Part shown: in pieces, positions 19,583-27,438 of the stretch
Layout: the number at the start of each line of letters is the position of its first letter
Position numbering within the stretch: position 1 is the first letter of the stretch
Assembly: GCF_000312485.1 (NCBI RefSeq)
Contig: NZ_HE997645.1
Location: forward strand, 248,001-312,000
DNA length: 64,000 nucleotides
Origin: Yersinia massiliensis CCUG 53443
GTDB lineage: Bacteria; Pseudomonadota; Gammaproteobacteria; Enterobacterales; Enterobacteriaceae
Direction of reading: 5' to 3'
Notes under the pieces: model-generated
What the model saw: the letters and a program-made list of their open reading frames with translations, nothing else
Database searches by the model: none
What the model was told of the DNA's origin: nothing
Program-made: the position numbers and the translations under genes

Positions 19583-20077
19583 ATGGCTCAAACAAATACG
19601 CTGTTTATGAAAATTAGCGACATTAAAGGCACAGTGACTGATTCAGCTTACAAAGACTGGATTGCAATTAACCACCTAGATCAAGGCATTTACAGTTCTG
19701 TCGGGATCAGTAATAGTGAATCTTTACTAAAAAGTGGCAATGCTGGATTCGATGACGTTTCTTTTACCAAAGAAATGGACTCAACATCAGGTGCCCTGCT
19801 AATTAATGTTGCTGAAGGCACTGCTGTGAAAGAAATCATCGTCGCATTGACAGCTAAAAAAGCAGGGAAAGATTATGAAATGGTGCGCTGGATTTACGAA
19901 AACTGCATTATTAACCGTTTGCATGTTTCCGCGGCCAATGCTGGCGATGTTCCAATCGAACACCTCAGTTTCGCCTTTAGTACTGTTAAAGTAGAAATCA
20001 ATACCATACAGTCATCGGGTGGTACCCAAAAACATGGCCCGAATGGCTGGGATATCATCAAAAACTGTAAACTGTAA
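19583..20077 (+). CDS. hcp: T6SS tube protein Hcp (TssD)
   Basis: A 164-residue Hcp-family protein (MKISDIKGTVTDSAYKDWI; later SGALLINVAEGTAVKEIIV and the conserved C-terminal NG-W). Hcp hexamers stack into the inner tube. It has a GA-rich ribosome site (AGAGGGAA) and is the last gene of the tssB-C-hcp operon. A clpV gene commonly follows this group, but here the next gene is the AHL synthase. Confidence 0.95.
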   Translation: MAQTNTLFMKISDIKGTVTDSAYKDWIAINHLDQGIYSSVGISNSESLLKSGNAGFDDVSFTKEMDSTSGALLINVAEGTAVKEIIVALTAKKAGKDYEMVRWIYENCIINRLHVSAANAGDVPIEHLSFAFSTVKVEINTIQSSGGTQKHGPNGWDIIKNCKL

Positions 20078-20091
20078 TCTTTTTATCTATG

Positions 20092-20122
20092 CAAGCAATG
20101 CGATCGCAGACTGCATTGCTTG
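20092..20122 (+). terminator. Hairpin after hcp (probable terminator or attenuator)
   Basis: A perfect 10-bp stem (CAAGCAATGC / GCATTGCTTG) with an 11-base loop lies 15 bases after the hcp stop. The T-run that should follow is poor (ataactgactttg), so termination may be partial and could allow read-through toward the AHL synthase. Confidence 0.55.
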
Positions 20123-20288
20123 ATAACTGACTTTGACCTATTGCTGACTCTATTAAACCACAGAGAGGTAATGTCATAGCATCATCGATACTATTCTTAA
20201 CTTCCTATTTAGCAAAAAAAATCTACAACACAGACTAACCGCTCATATATATTTTGAACGCTTTTTCTATATTTTTACGGAAGGGAAA

Positions 20289-20939
20289 ATGTTAAATATT
20301 TTTGATCTAAACTATAAATCGTTATCTGAAAAGAATTCAACTGAGCTATTTTCTCTCAGGAAAGATACTTTTAAAGATCGCTTAAATTGGGCGGTGAATT
20401 GTACAAATGGTATGGAGTTCGATCAGTATGATACGCAAAACACCCATTATTTATTCGGTGTTGCTAGTGATAGAATCATTTGCAGTGTTCGTTTTATAGA
20501 AACAAAATACCCAAACATGATCACTGGAACCTTCGCTTCTTACTTCAATAAAATTGAGGTACCGGAGGGAAACTATATCGAATCTAGCCGTTTCTTCGTA
20601 GACAAGAACAGAGCAAGGGATATATTGAAAGGTAAATACCCAGTTACTAATATATTATTTTTAGCTATGATTAATTATGCCATAGCATATCGCTACACCG
20701 GAATATACACGATTGTCAGTCACCCTATGTTGACCATTCTTAAACGTTCCGGTTGGCAAATATCTGTAGTAGAGCAAGGCATATCGGAAAAAGGAAAGTA
20801 TATATATTTGGTTTATTTACCGACTGACATTGAAAACCAGAGCCTCCTAATCAATAGAGTAAACGAGACTAACGATTTCCCTGAAAGGGCCTTAAGACAC
20901 TGGCCAATGTCGATCCCTCTTATTGCAAAACAGGTTTGA
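20289..20939 (+). CDS. Acyl-homoserine-lactone synthase (LuxI family, YenI/YpsI/YtbI-like)
   Basis: A 216-residue LuxI-type enzyme that makes an N-acyl-homoserine lactone from SAM and an acyl-ACP. The invariant residues are in place: R and F in LRKDTFKDRLNW, E43/D46-region GMEFDQYD, the CSVRF motif, and ESSRFFVDK. The length is normal. It reads toward, and overlaps by 20 bases, the convergent luxR homologue, the arrangement seen for Yersinia yenI/yenR and ypsI/ypsR. Ribosome site GGAAGGG precedes the ATG. The lactone made cannot be told from sequence. It stands directly downstream of the T6SS sheath/tube operon. Confidence 0.95.
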   Translation: MLNIFDLNYKSLSEKNSTELFSLRKDTFKDRLNWAVNCTNGMEFDQYDTQNTHYLFGVASDRIICSVRFIETKYPNMITGTFASYFNKIEVPEGNYIESSRFFVDKNRARDILKGKYPVTNILFLAMINYAIAYRYTGIYTIVSHPMLTILKRSGWQISVVEQGISEKGKYIYLVYLPTDIENQSLLINRVNETNDFPERALRHWPMSIPLIAKQV

Positions 20940-21654
20940 TCAGTTGCAATTCGACACCAAGCTTGATGGCATGCTTAGCGTTAAGAACGCCTAGCTTTTT
21001 CACAACATTTCCAATATGGAATTTTACTGTCCCCATTTTTATGCCCAGAATAAGCGATATCTCCTGATAAGTCTTACCATTGCTTGCCCAATAAAGAATT
21101 TCATTCTCTCTTTGAGAAAAAATATCTTTGCTTTTCGATATATTATTATTTGTTCTAATCACCTCTCTGTATAGGGAGGTGCGTTTTTCATGAGCACTAA
21201 TAAGTAACATTTGTAACTCTGACATGTTCACTTCGATCATATGTTCTAATTTATGGCAGGTAAATTCATCCATCATAATAGACAACATAACCAAATTATT
21301 GCAGTTATCGTGCAATACAAAAGTAAAACCATTTACCACATTGTATTTTTTGGAAAAATTAAATATTTGTGAAAATTTCAAACCATAACTAATCACAAGA
21401 CTTTCGTCCCATGAGAAAGGAGACACTCTATTTAACGCAGTAATAACGACAGGATCAATACTCTGGTAATTATTACCTTTATAAATATTCACCCACTCTT
21501 CTGGATAGTTAGACACGATATCCATCTCTGAAGGATTTTTCTTATTCAAGATAAAGTATGAATATTTTAAGTCACCATAGATACTTATTTTTCTATCTAA
21601 AAAACCTCTTATTGTATCGTTTATAATCTTGTTATCATAAGATAGAACAGACAT
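20920..21654 (-). CDS. LuxR-family AHL-responsive regulator (YenR/YpsR-like)
   Basis: A 244-residue LuxR-type protein. The N-terminal autoinducer domain keeps the conserved W, Y, D and P residues (PEEWVNIYKGNNYQSIDP, then FSWDE). The C-terminal GerE-type helix-turn-helix spans about residues 175-235 (SQRENEILYWASNGKTYQEI, TVKFHIGNVVKKLGV). Yersinia proteins of this group often bind DNA without AHL and are released or altered by it; that mode is family knowledge, not seen here. Its 3' end overlaps the synthase gene tail to tail, so antisense interference between the two transcripts is possible. A nested palindrome lies just upstream. Confidence 0.93.
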   Translation of the reverse strand: MSVLSYDNKIINDTIRGFLDRKISIYGDLKYSYFILNKKNPSEMDIVSNYPEEWVNIYKGNNYQSIDPVVITALNRVSPFSWDESLVISYGLKFSQIFNFSKKYNVVNGFTFVLHDNCNNLVMLSIMMDEFTCHKLEHMIEVNMSELQMLLISAHEKRTSLYREVIRTNNNISKSKDIFSQRENEILYWASNGKTYQEISLILGIKMGTVKFHIGNVVKKLGVLNAKHAIKLGVELQLIKPVLQ

Positions 21655-21679
21655 CTAATTATCTCCTAATAGATTACTG

Positions 21680-21742
21680 CGATTTTGTTAAAATAAAAGT
21701 GCAGTGCAGAACTAGACCTAGGTGTAACTATTAACAAAATCG
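21680..21742. promoter_or_regulatory. Nested inverted repeats upstream of luxR, with lux-box-like core
   Basis: A perfect 12-bp inverted repeat (CGATTTTGTTAA at 21680-21691, TTAACAAAATCG at 21731-21742) encloses a second, 20-bp imperfect palindrome at 21710-21729 (AACTAGACCTAGGTGTAACT; 14 of 20 positions self-complementary, core ACCTAGGT). Its size and symmetry fit a LuxR-type operator. It lies 26-88 bases upstream of the luxR start, where autoregulation would act. Confidence 0.5.
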
Positions 21743-22651
21743 GAAAATAAATATAATTATCTACGTAGTCAAGACGTAAGAAAAATACCTGATCCACAAT
21801 TAGATCAGGCTGCCATTTGGCAAACACCAGGGAAATTTAACCATTACCAGATGGTTGAGTAAATAAGTCAACCTCTCTTGTGCTATCGTGGATGGTACAC
21901 AAGAGAGTGCGACTCTATTAATAGTGATGAGCGTAACTTAAGCCACTAGGAAAATCACTGATGAGCAATATTATATGCCTATCACTTTCACGTCCTAGAC
22001 ACTGTACCGAGCGAAACGATAATATCAATTCCAATACAGATTTGTCCGTAGGAAATGGTAATACTTCGGCAAGAAAATTCATTATCACACCACAAGCCCG
22101 ATGCCCTTCTTGCGCTGATCATCATCAGCACGTCTGTTGACCACCTATTGCTAAGATCCGCCACGAAATCTTCCCACTTATTGATGATGACAGGATTTGG
22201 CGTAGGCATGCTGCTGGTCGCTCCTTTCTACATTTAGCTAGAGCCGGCAGTCGTGATTATTCTATTTCACGGTTTTTCATTGACCTCACTGTTATTGATT
22301 GGGATTGGATTGCACTATCAGCGCAAGTATTAAAGTGTCGAACTAGGCACTAATACTCATCAAATTAAAAATTATAAAGGAGGATAACAAACAGAATTCA
22401 ATACAAATTTATTTATCCCAGTAAAAGAATACTAAATTCCCATCAAGCTTATTCCACCGAATAAATGGAAATTTCCTACAACAAAAACACACTTGGACTA
22501 CATACTCAACTGAGTGAAAAAACTACTCTCTTGGCTGCTTTTTTAATTAAGCAAATTCCTCGTATACAAAGAAAATAGAGCCATTGATATTCTAATTTCT
22601 TTGTGTCTGCACCAAAGGCCAACCGCCTCTTCGTCTTTAAGGTAGTTAATA
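21743..22651. other. Intergenic region between luxR and the pilus operon
   Basis: About 900 bases with no intact gene. The last ~250 bases are AT-rich and must include the pilus promoter. From about 22100 to 22341 one plus-strand frame reads as hydrophobic, membrane-protein-like sequence interrupted by a stop at 22237 (GFGVGMLLVAPFYI, stop, LEPAVVIILFHGFSLTSLLL), ending at a second stop. This may be the decayed tail of a transporter gene, but I cannot name the parent. Confidence 0.35.
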
Positions 22652-23215
22652 ATGAAATTGATTAATGGTTTGAACAAATTCAGCGTCAAAAAAGCTCAAC
22701 AAGGTTTAACCTTAATTGAAGCATCAATGGTATTGGCACTTTCCGCCGTAGTGATTGCAGGCGCAGTCATGTATTACAACAGTGCCTCCGAAAGTAACAA
22801 AATTCAGCGCGCTCAGGGTTTGCTGGGATCTGTTCAATCCGCTGTTCAATCAATTTATGCTACACGCCCTAGTTTTTCGGGACTAAGCAGCCAAGAGCTG
22901 ACAATGACAGCAGCGATTCCGCGATCATTTATCAACGGCTCAGGTACCACTGCCACGATAATTAACCCATGGGGGGGGAATGTATTAGTTGCAGCTGCTA
23001 CACCAGCAACCAATTACACCATTACTTTTGAGGCATTATCGCTCTCCGCCTGTACTGCCATGGCTAGCGTGGATCTTGGCAATTCGCTTATCGGTCTGAC
23101 AGTCGGTTCTACCAGCCTAAAGTTAGGCTCATTTACCGGTCTGGAAGTAGCGCAAGCTTGCGAAGCTGGTGGTTCGGCAGCCCGTTCGGTTGATATTGCT
23201 TGGACATTTAAGTAA
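22652..23215 (+). CDS. pilS: Type IVb major prepilin (PilS-like)
   Basis: A 187-residue prepilin with a class-B leader: a ~20-residue charged leader ending in QQG, then the cleaved, methylated N-terminus LTLIEASMVLALSAVVIAG, with Glu at +5. Two cysteines near the C-terminus (SAC and AQAC) can form the D-region disulphide of type IVb pilins. It stands first in the operon, separated from the rest by a hairpin, which fits the need for excess pilin. It contains a run of eight G residues at 22971-22978. In R64 the major pilin gene lies inside the pil operon rather than at its head. Ribosome site AAGG lies 9 bases before the ATG. Confidence 0.88.
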   Translation: MKLINGLNKFSVKKAQQGLTLIEASMVLALSAVVIAGAVMYYNSASESNKIQRAQGLLGSVQSAVQSIYATRPSFSGLSSQELTMTAAIPRSFINGSGTTATIINPWGGNVLVAAATPATNYTITFEALSLSACTAMASVDLGNSLIGLTVGSTSLKLGSFTGLEVAQACEAGGSAARSVDIAWTFK

Positions 23216-23234
23216 TCAATAAAAATGAATCACT

Positions 23235-23264
23235 TTCCGTAACTTGTATTCATTTGTTACGGAA
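23235..23264 (+). terminator. Intergenic hairpin after the pilin gene (attenuator)
   Basis: A perfect 9-bp stem (TTCCGTAAC / GTTACGGAA) with a 12-base loop, followed by a pyrimidine-rich tail (tagcctttctttcc). Partial termination or mRNA stabilisation here would raise pilin over the assembly proteins. Confidence 0.6.
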
Positions 23265-23290
23265 TAGCCTTTCTTTCCAATGGACGTTAT

Positions 23291-23806
23291 ATGCAATATA
23301 AAAACTATACCTTGCTGGCATTATCGTTATGCCTAAGCTTGGTTGGCGTGGCACAGGCTCAACCGGTTAATACCAGCGCTCAGCCTGATACCAATACGCG
23401 CTTTTTACAGCCAGAGAAAAAAACATCATCTATGCTCGGCAAAACAAATATGCCGTCACAACCACAGATGATTCAACCTAAGCCGGTATTCCAACAAAAA
23501 CAGCCCACACCTAATACCGCCAAGGCCAGCACTTATACTTATACTGCACCGGAAAAAACCTGGCAGATTATTCGCGGCACTGATCTACGTGCACAACTTG
23601 ATAGCTGGAGTACCGCAGCAGGCTGGTCATTAGTATGGGATTCAGAATACAGCTATTTAATTCAGGCTAATGCCAGTTTTAAAGGTGATTATATTTCTGC
23701 CGTAAAGCAATTATTTACTGCACTGGGTGATGATGTTAATCCCAATTTATATCCTGAACTTTACCAAGGTAATTTCGTTTTAAAAGTCAGTAATCAAGCC
23801 CGATAG
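23291..23806 (+). CDS. pilL: Type IVb pilus protein, PilL/TcpQ-like
   Basis: A 171-residue exported protein: signal peptide (LLALSLCLSLVGVAQA), a Q/P/T-rich linker, then a C-terminal TcpQ-type domain (TWQIIRGTDLRAQLDSWSTA ... WSLVWDSEY). Such proteins help the secretin assemble or localise in the outer membrane. It is shorter than R64 PilL, keeping only the C-terminal domain. It lies just before the secretin gene. Confidence 0.8.
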   Translation: MQYKNYTLLALSLCLSLVGVAQAQPVNTSAQPDTNTRFLQPEKKTSSMLGKTNMPSQPQMIQPKPVFQQKQPTPNTAKASTYTYTAPEKTWQIIRGTDLRAQLDSWSTAAGWSLVWDSEYSYLIQANASFKGDYISAVKQLFTALGDDVNPNLYPELYQGNFVLKVSNQAR

Positions 23807-23865
23807 CCATTACTGACACCAGGCTATTGATAGAAAATTTATAATAAGTAACGAGAAATAATAAA

Positions 23866-25572
23866 ATGTTGAACACAAAAATGACTGTTTTGCTCTCGTG
23901 CATGACACTAGCAGGTTGTAGTAGTAGCACGTACAACAGTGCGACTGACCAAAATAAAGATACTCTACAACGTACTGAAAAACTGACAAAAATGGCCGAA
24001 CGGCCGATGCCTAAAGCAGATACCAGTGTAGTTCCCGTCCGTTCGGGGGTTTATCTGGGTGCAACGTCGATGAAACGCCAAAGTGGACAAGTTCTTCCGG
24101 CATCCGTGGAGCGCGATGGTATTCGTTTAGCCACGCCGGATGCACAGAGTTTGATGGCTATTGGTGATTTGATTTTTGAAACCACAGGTATTCCAGTGTC
24201 ATTCTCCAGTGATATTTATGCCGTCAAAAACGTCCCCGTGGCTGCACCAACTGCACCAACCACAGCAACATCGACCGAAGCCGGCGCCATCGCCGCCGCA
24301 CTCGATGCCGCTTTGCCTAAAGCCATCAATGCACCACAAGATGCTCAAGTACCAACCGTATTTGCCGGTAAAGTACCCAACATTAGCCGAGATAAGATGC
24401 GGGTTAATTACAACGGTTCGTTGTCCGGCTTCCTAAATACCACCGCTGCTTACTATGACATTGGCTGGAGCTATCACGACGGCCGCATTCAGTTTTCCCG
24501 TAATATTACTCGCACCTTTAAGCTGGCCTCGATGCCAACCGTCCTGGACTCCAGTGCCAGTATGACCGGTGGCTTGACGGGTAAAGAGAGCGATAAAGGC
24601 AGTTCGATGAATGCAGGTTCCACGCAAACTTCATCAATTAAAGTTCAGTTGGATTTTTGGAAAGAACTTGAAGCTAATCTGAAAAATTCCATTGGTGATA
24701 ACGGTACCTTTACTGTATCCCCAACAAATACCTCTATTACCGTCACCGCTCCAGCATCAGTAGTTGATCGAGTGGGTAGACAGATTCAAGAAGCTAACAA
24801 GCAGTTATTACGCCAAGTCGCCATCAAAGTTGACGTTTATCGCTTCAATGTTGCCCGAGATTCTAATTGGCAGTTTGATTTAACCGCTCAATTTAAAACG
24901 GGAGTGGCCAAATACGGGTTAGGCTCCACTGCGCTAATGCCTGATGGGCAAAATCTGGTTGGCTCAGTCACGGCCAGTGTGACCGGTGGCCGTTTTGAGG
25001 GCAGTAAAGCAGTACTGGATATGTTAGAAGAAAACGGCGATGTCAGCGTGGTCACAACCGCCAATGTCACCACCATGTCGGGCCAACCAGTTCCTGTTCA
25101 GGTGTCTAATTCCCGTGGTTATGTTTCCGCTATCAAAGTCGAAATGAATGACAACAAAACCACCACAACTGCAGAGTCCAGCATGGTCACCGCTGGCTTC
25201 TCGATGAATATCCTGCCAAACGTGATGGATGATGGGAAAGTGTTGATGCAATACAACATGAATATCTCAACATTAGTCGGCAAGGACAATGGTTTTGAGA
25301 CAGTGGTTATCGATAACAATGGAACAAAAATGCAATTGCCAAACGTTGACCAACGTTCGTTTATTCAATCTGGCATGGTCAACAATGGGTCTACCTTAGT
25401 CATGGCGGGCTTTGAGCAAGTACTGAATAACACCTCTGACCGTGGTCAGGGATCAGCCAACTTCAAATTACTGGGTGGCAAGCGAGCTGGCCAGCAGAGC
25501 CGTGAAATTCTGGTCATCTGCATTACACCGGTCGTGCTTGATCATACTGCTGAACTAGCCTCATTAAACTAG
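23866..25572 (+). CDS. pilN: Type IVb pilus secretin, lipoprotein PilN
   Basis: A 568-residue outer-membrane secretin of the PilN/BfpB type. It has a lipoprotein signal with LAGC (Cys near residue 18), periplasmic N-domains (up to about residue 310) and a C-terminal secretin domain ending with the conserved block that contains ILVICITPVVL. Length matches R64 PilN. It forms the ring through which the pilus leaves the cell. Followed 8 bases later by pilO. Confidence 0.9.
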   Translation: MLNTKMTVLLSCMTLAGCSSSTYNSATDQNKDTLQRTEKLTKMAERPMPKADTSVVPVRSGVYLGATSMKRQSGQVLPASVERDGIRLATPDAQSLMAIGDLIFETTGIPVSFSSDIYAVKNVPVAAPTAPTTATSTEAGAIAAALDAALPKAINAPQDAQVPTVFAGKVPNISRDKMRVNYNGSLSGFLNTTAAYYDIGWSYHDGRIQFSRNITRTFKLASMPTVLDSSASMTGGLTGKESDKGSSMNAGSTQTSSIKVQLDFWKELEANLKNSIGDNGTFTVSPTNTSITVTAPASVVDRVGRQIQEANKQLLRQVAIKVDVYRFNVARDSNWQFDLTAQFKTGVAKYGLGSTALMPDGQNLVGSVTASVTGGRFEGSKAVLDMLEENGDVSVVTTANVTTMSGQPVPVQVSNSRGYVSAIKVEMNDNKTTTTAESSMVTAGFSMNILPNVMDDGKVLMQYNMNISTLVGKDNGFETVVIDNNGTKMQLPNVDQRSFIQSGMVNNGSTLVMAGFEQVLNNTSDRGQGSANFKLLGGKRAGQQSREILVICITPVVLDHTAELASLN

Positions 25573-25580
25573 AGGTAATT

Positions 25581-26879
25581 ATGGATCAGCAATCGAATAC
25601 ATTCCCATCACAGCAGGGTATGGCCCTGTTGCATGGTGTCGTGCCTTTAGGACGTCGCAAGTATGCCGTTAGCTTACTGTGGAATATGGCTGAAGGTAAC
25701 GAAAAGTTACTTCAGGAAGCCAGGATTGCCGCAGAGCGAATGGGAAGTACCCTATTGGCACTGCGTCCAGGACATGGCGTATGGAATGATCAATTTGCTA
25801 TCGGGGACGCTCAATTAGGTCATACCCCTAAACTGCCTTCTCTTGCGGCAGCCTTGGCAGAGCAGCTTAATGGCTCGCTGTTGGGGGTGTGGCAACTCAA
25901 TGATCAAGTCTGGTGGCTGGTTGGCGTGCGGTCTGATGGTTCCATTGTTTATGACCGAGCAGTAGCAGATGTTGATGAAATCCGTACCGAGTTTGATAAC
26001 GCCCGGGTCAGTGATCTGTGGGAAGAAGTTATTTGTCCGGCCGATTTTTATGTCGAAAACGCTAAAGTGGGTAACCCACTAGATGAATTAATCGGTACCA
26101 GTAAAGTCCGTTTACGCCCGTTGAAACAAAACCCGACACTGGTGATCGCAACAGCGTTAGTGTTTTCTATACTCGCAGGCGGCGGTTTATATGCTTATCA
26201 GCAATATCAAGAACATCTGGCTGAACTGGAAAGACTAAAAATACGCTCTAGTGGTACCCCGCAAATGGGCGATGAAATCATCGTCCCCCCCATGCCGTGG
26301 GCAGGTAAAGCACAAGGCGGTGCGACACTATCAGCCTGTGTGAAAGGATTACTGTTCTATGCCAATGAGGCGAACAAAATCCCAGGCTGGTCTCAAGGTA
26401 TAGGGCGATGTGATGGCAAACAGATCACCTATAGCCTCAAGCGCTCAGGGGGGACCAATAGTTGGTTGCAAACGATGGCAACGCGTTTAGCCAGTCAACC
26501 GACCGTTGCGGAAGGCGACAAAGAATCATCATTAATTTGGCCGCTGAGCAATCTGCCCCTTTATCCGTCTGATAGCCCTGGTGTATCGGTTCAAAAAGCG
26601 CAGCGCTACTTACAAACAGAATTCGACGAGCTGTTTACCACGATTCAGTTTACTCCCGGCAAGAAAGAACTTTACTGGACCAGTATCCGCTATGCGCTGA
26701 AAGACACACCGAACCCAAGTGTTTATCTCCCGTTGTTCGGGAAAATTCCTGCCTCATTGGTTCAGGAAGTGACCTTTGATCCACAGACCAACTACTGGTC
26801 ATTAAGTGGTGAAATTTATGAGCGCCGGCAACCAACAGCACAAGAATTAGAAAATTTAAAGAACTCACGAGGACACTAA
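25581..26879 (+). CDS. pilO: Type IVb pilus assembly protein PilO
   Basis: A 432-residue inner-membrane protein: cytoplasmic actin-like/PilO N-terminal half, one membrane helix at about residues 188-208 (TLVIATALVFSILAGGGLYAY) and a periplasmic C-terminal half. This matches PilO of the R64 family (PilO2 type), which links the secretin to the inner-membrane platform. Only 1 base separates it from pilP. Confidence 0.85.
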   Translation: MDQQSNTFPSQQGMALLHGVVPLGRRKYAVSLLWNMAEGNEKLLQEARIAAERMGSTLLALRPGHGVWNDQFAIGDAQLGHTPKLPSLAAALAEQLNGSLLGVWQLNDQVWWLVGVRSDGSIVYDRAVADVDEIRTEFDNARVSDLWEEVICPADFYVENAKVGNPLDELIGTSKVRLRPLKQNPTLVIATALVFSILAGGGLYAYQQYQEHLAELERLKIRSSGTPQMGDEIIVPPMPWAGKAQGGATLSACVKGLLFYANEANKIPGWSQGIGRCDGKQITYSLKRSGGTNSWLQTMATRLASQPTVAEGDKESSLIWPLSNLPLYPSDSPGVSVQKAQRYLQTEFDELFTTIQFTPGKKELYWTSIRYALKDTPNPSVYLPLFGKIPASLVQEVTFDPQTNYWSLSGEIYERRQPTAQELENLKNSRGH

Positions 26880-26880
26880 A

Positions 26881-27420
26881 GTGACAGCAACTTCTGCTAA
26901 ATTTCAACATTTTCGTACCCCACTCCATGCACTCATTATCAGCATGGCATTAATCAGTTCGCCCATGGTGAATGCACTGAGTACCGATGCAAATTCCCCC
27001 CCTCCGGCTGCAACAACAGGTGCTCCTCATCAACCAATGAATGCGCCGTTGAACGCAGACGATGCAGTGCCTGACCAAGCGGACATCTCTTCTTATATCA
27101 ATGAGCTGGAAAGTATGAAGCGTAACCAGCGTGAAGCCTTAGAGATGAAACAAGAGCTGGAAACCATGAAGTTGCGGGCCGAATTAATGGCCTTACGTGG
27201 TGGCGCTCAGCGCGAAGGTGCCAGCCCTTACATTATGGCGCTGATGGGCGTTAGCAAAAATCGTCAGGCACGTATTATGGTCCCGGGTTACGGTGAAATG
27301 ACTGTACGTAAAGGGAATGTTTTGCCGGGTAACTGGCACATCATCAATGTCACCAATCAAACTGTGATTGCGCGTCAAGGTGATAACGAACAAGTGCAAC
27401 TGCCATTCTTTGCACATTAA
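26881..27420 (+). CDS. pilP: Type IVb pilus biogenesis protein PilP
   Basis: A 179-residue exported protein starting at GTG 26881. It has a signal peptide (ALIISMALISSPMVNA), a proline-rich linker, a coiled-coil stretch (about residues 75-105, ELESMKRNQREALEMKQELE) and a C-terminal beta domain with VPGYGEMTVRKG. This is the layout of the PilP family of R64-like pili and of related T2SS/T4P alignment proteins. Confidence 0.82.
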   Translation: MTATSAKFQHFRTPLHALIISMALISSPMVNALSTDANSPPPAATTGAPHQPMNAPLNADDAVPDQADISSYINELESMKRNQREALEMKQELETMKLRAELMALRGGAQREGASPYIMALMGVSKNRQARIMVPGYGEMTVRKGNVLPGNWHIINVTNQTVIARQGDNEQVQLPFFAH

Positions 27421-27438
27421 TAGATGAGTTGAAATACC

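Noticed and set aside
21988-22209. 73-residue minus-strand ORF between luxR and the pilus operon
   Set aside because: No family features and no convincing ribosome site; probably chance.
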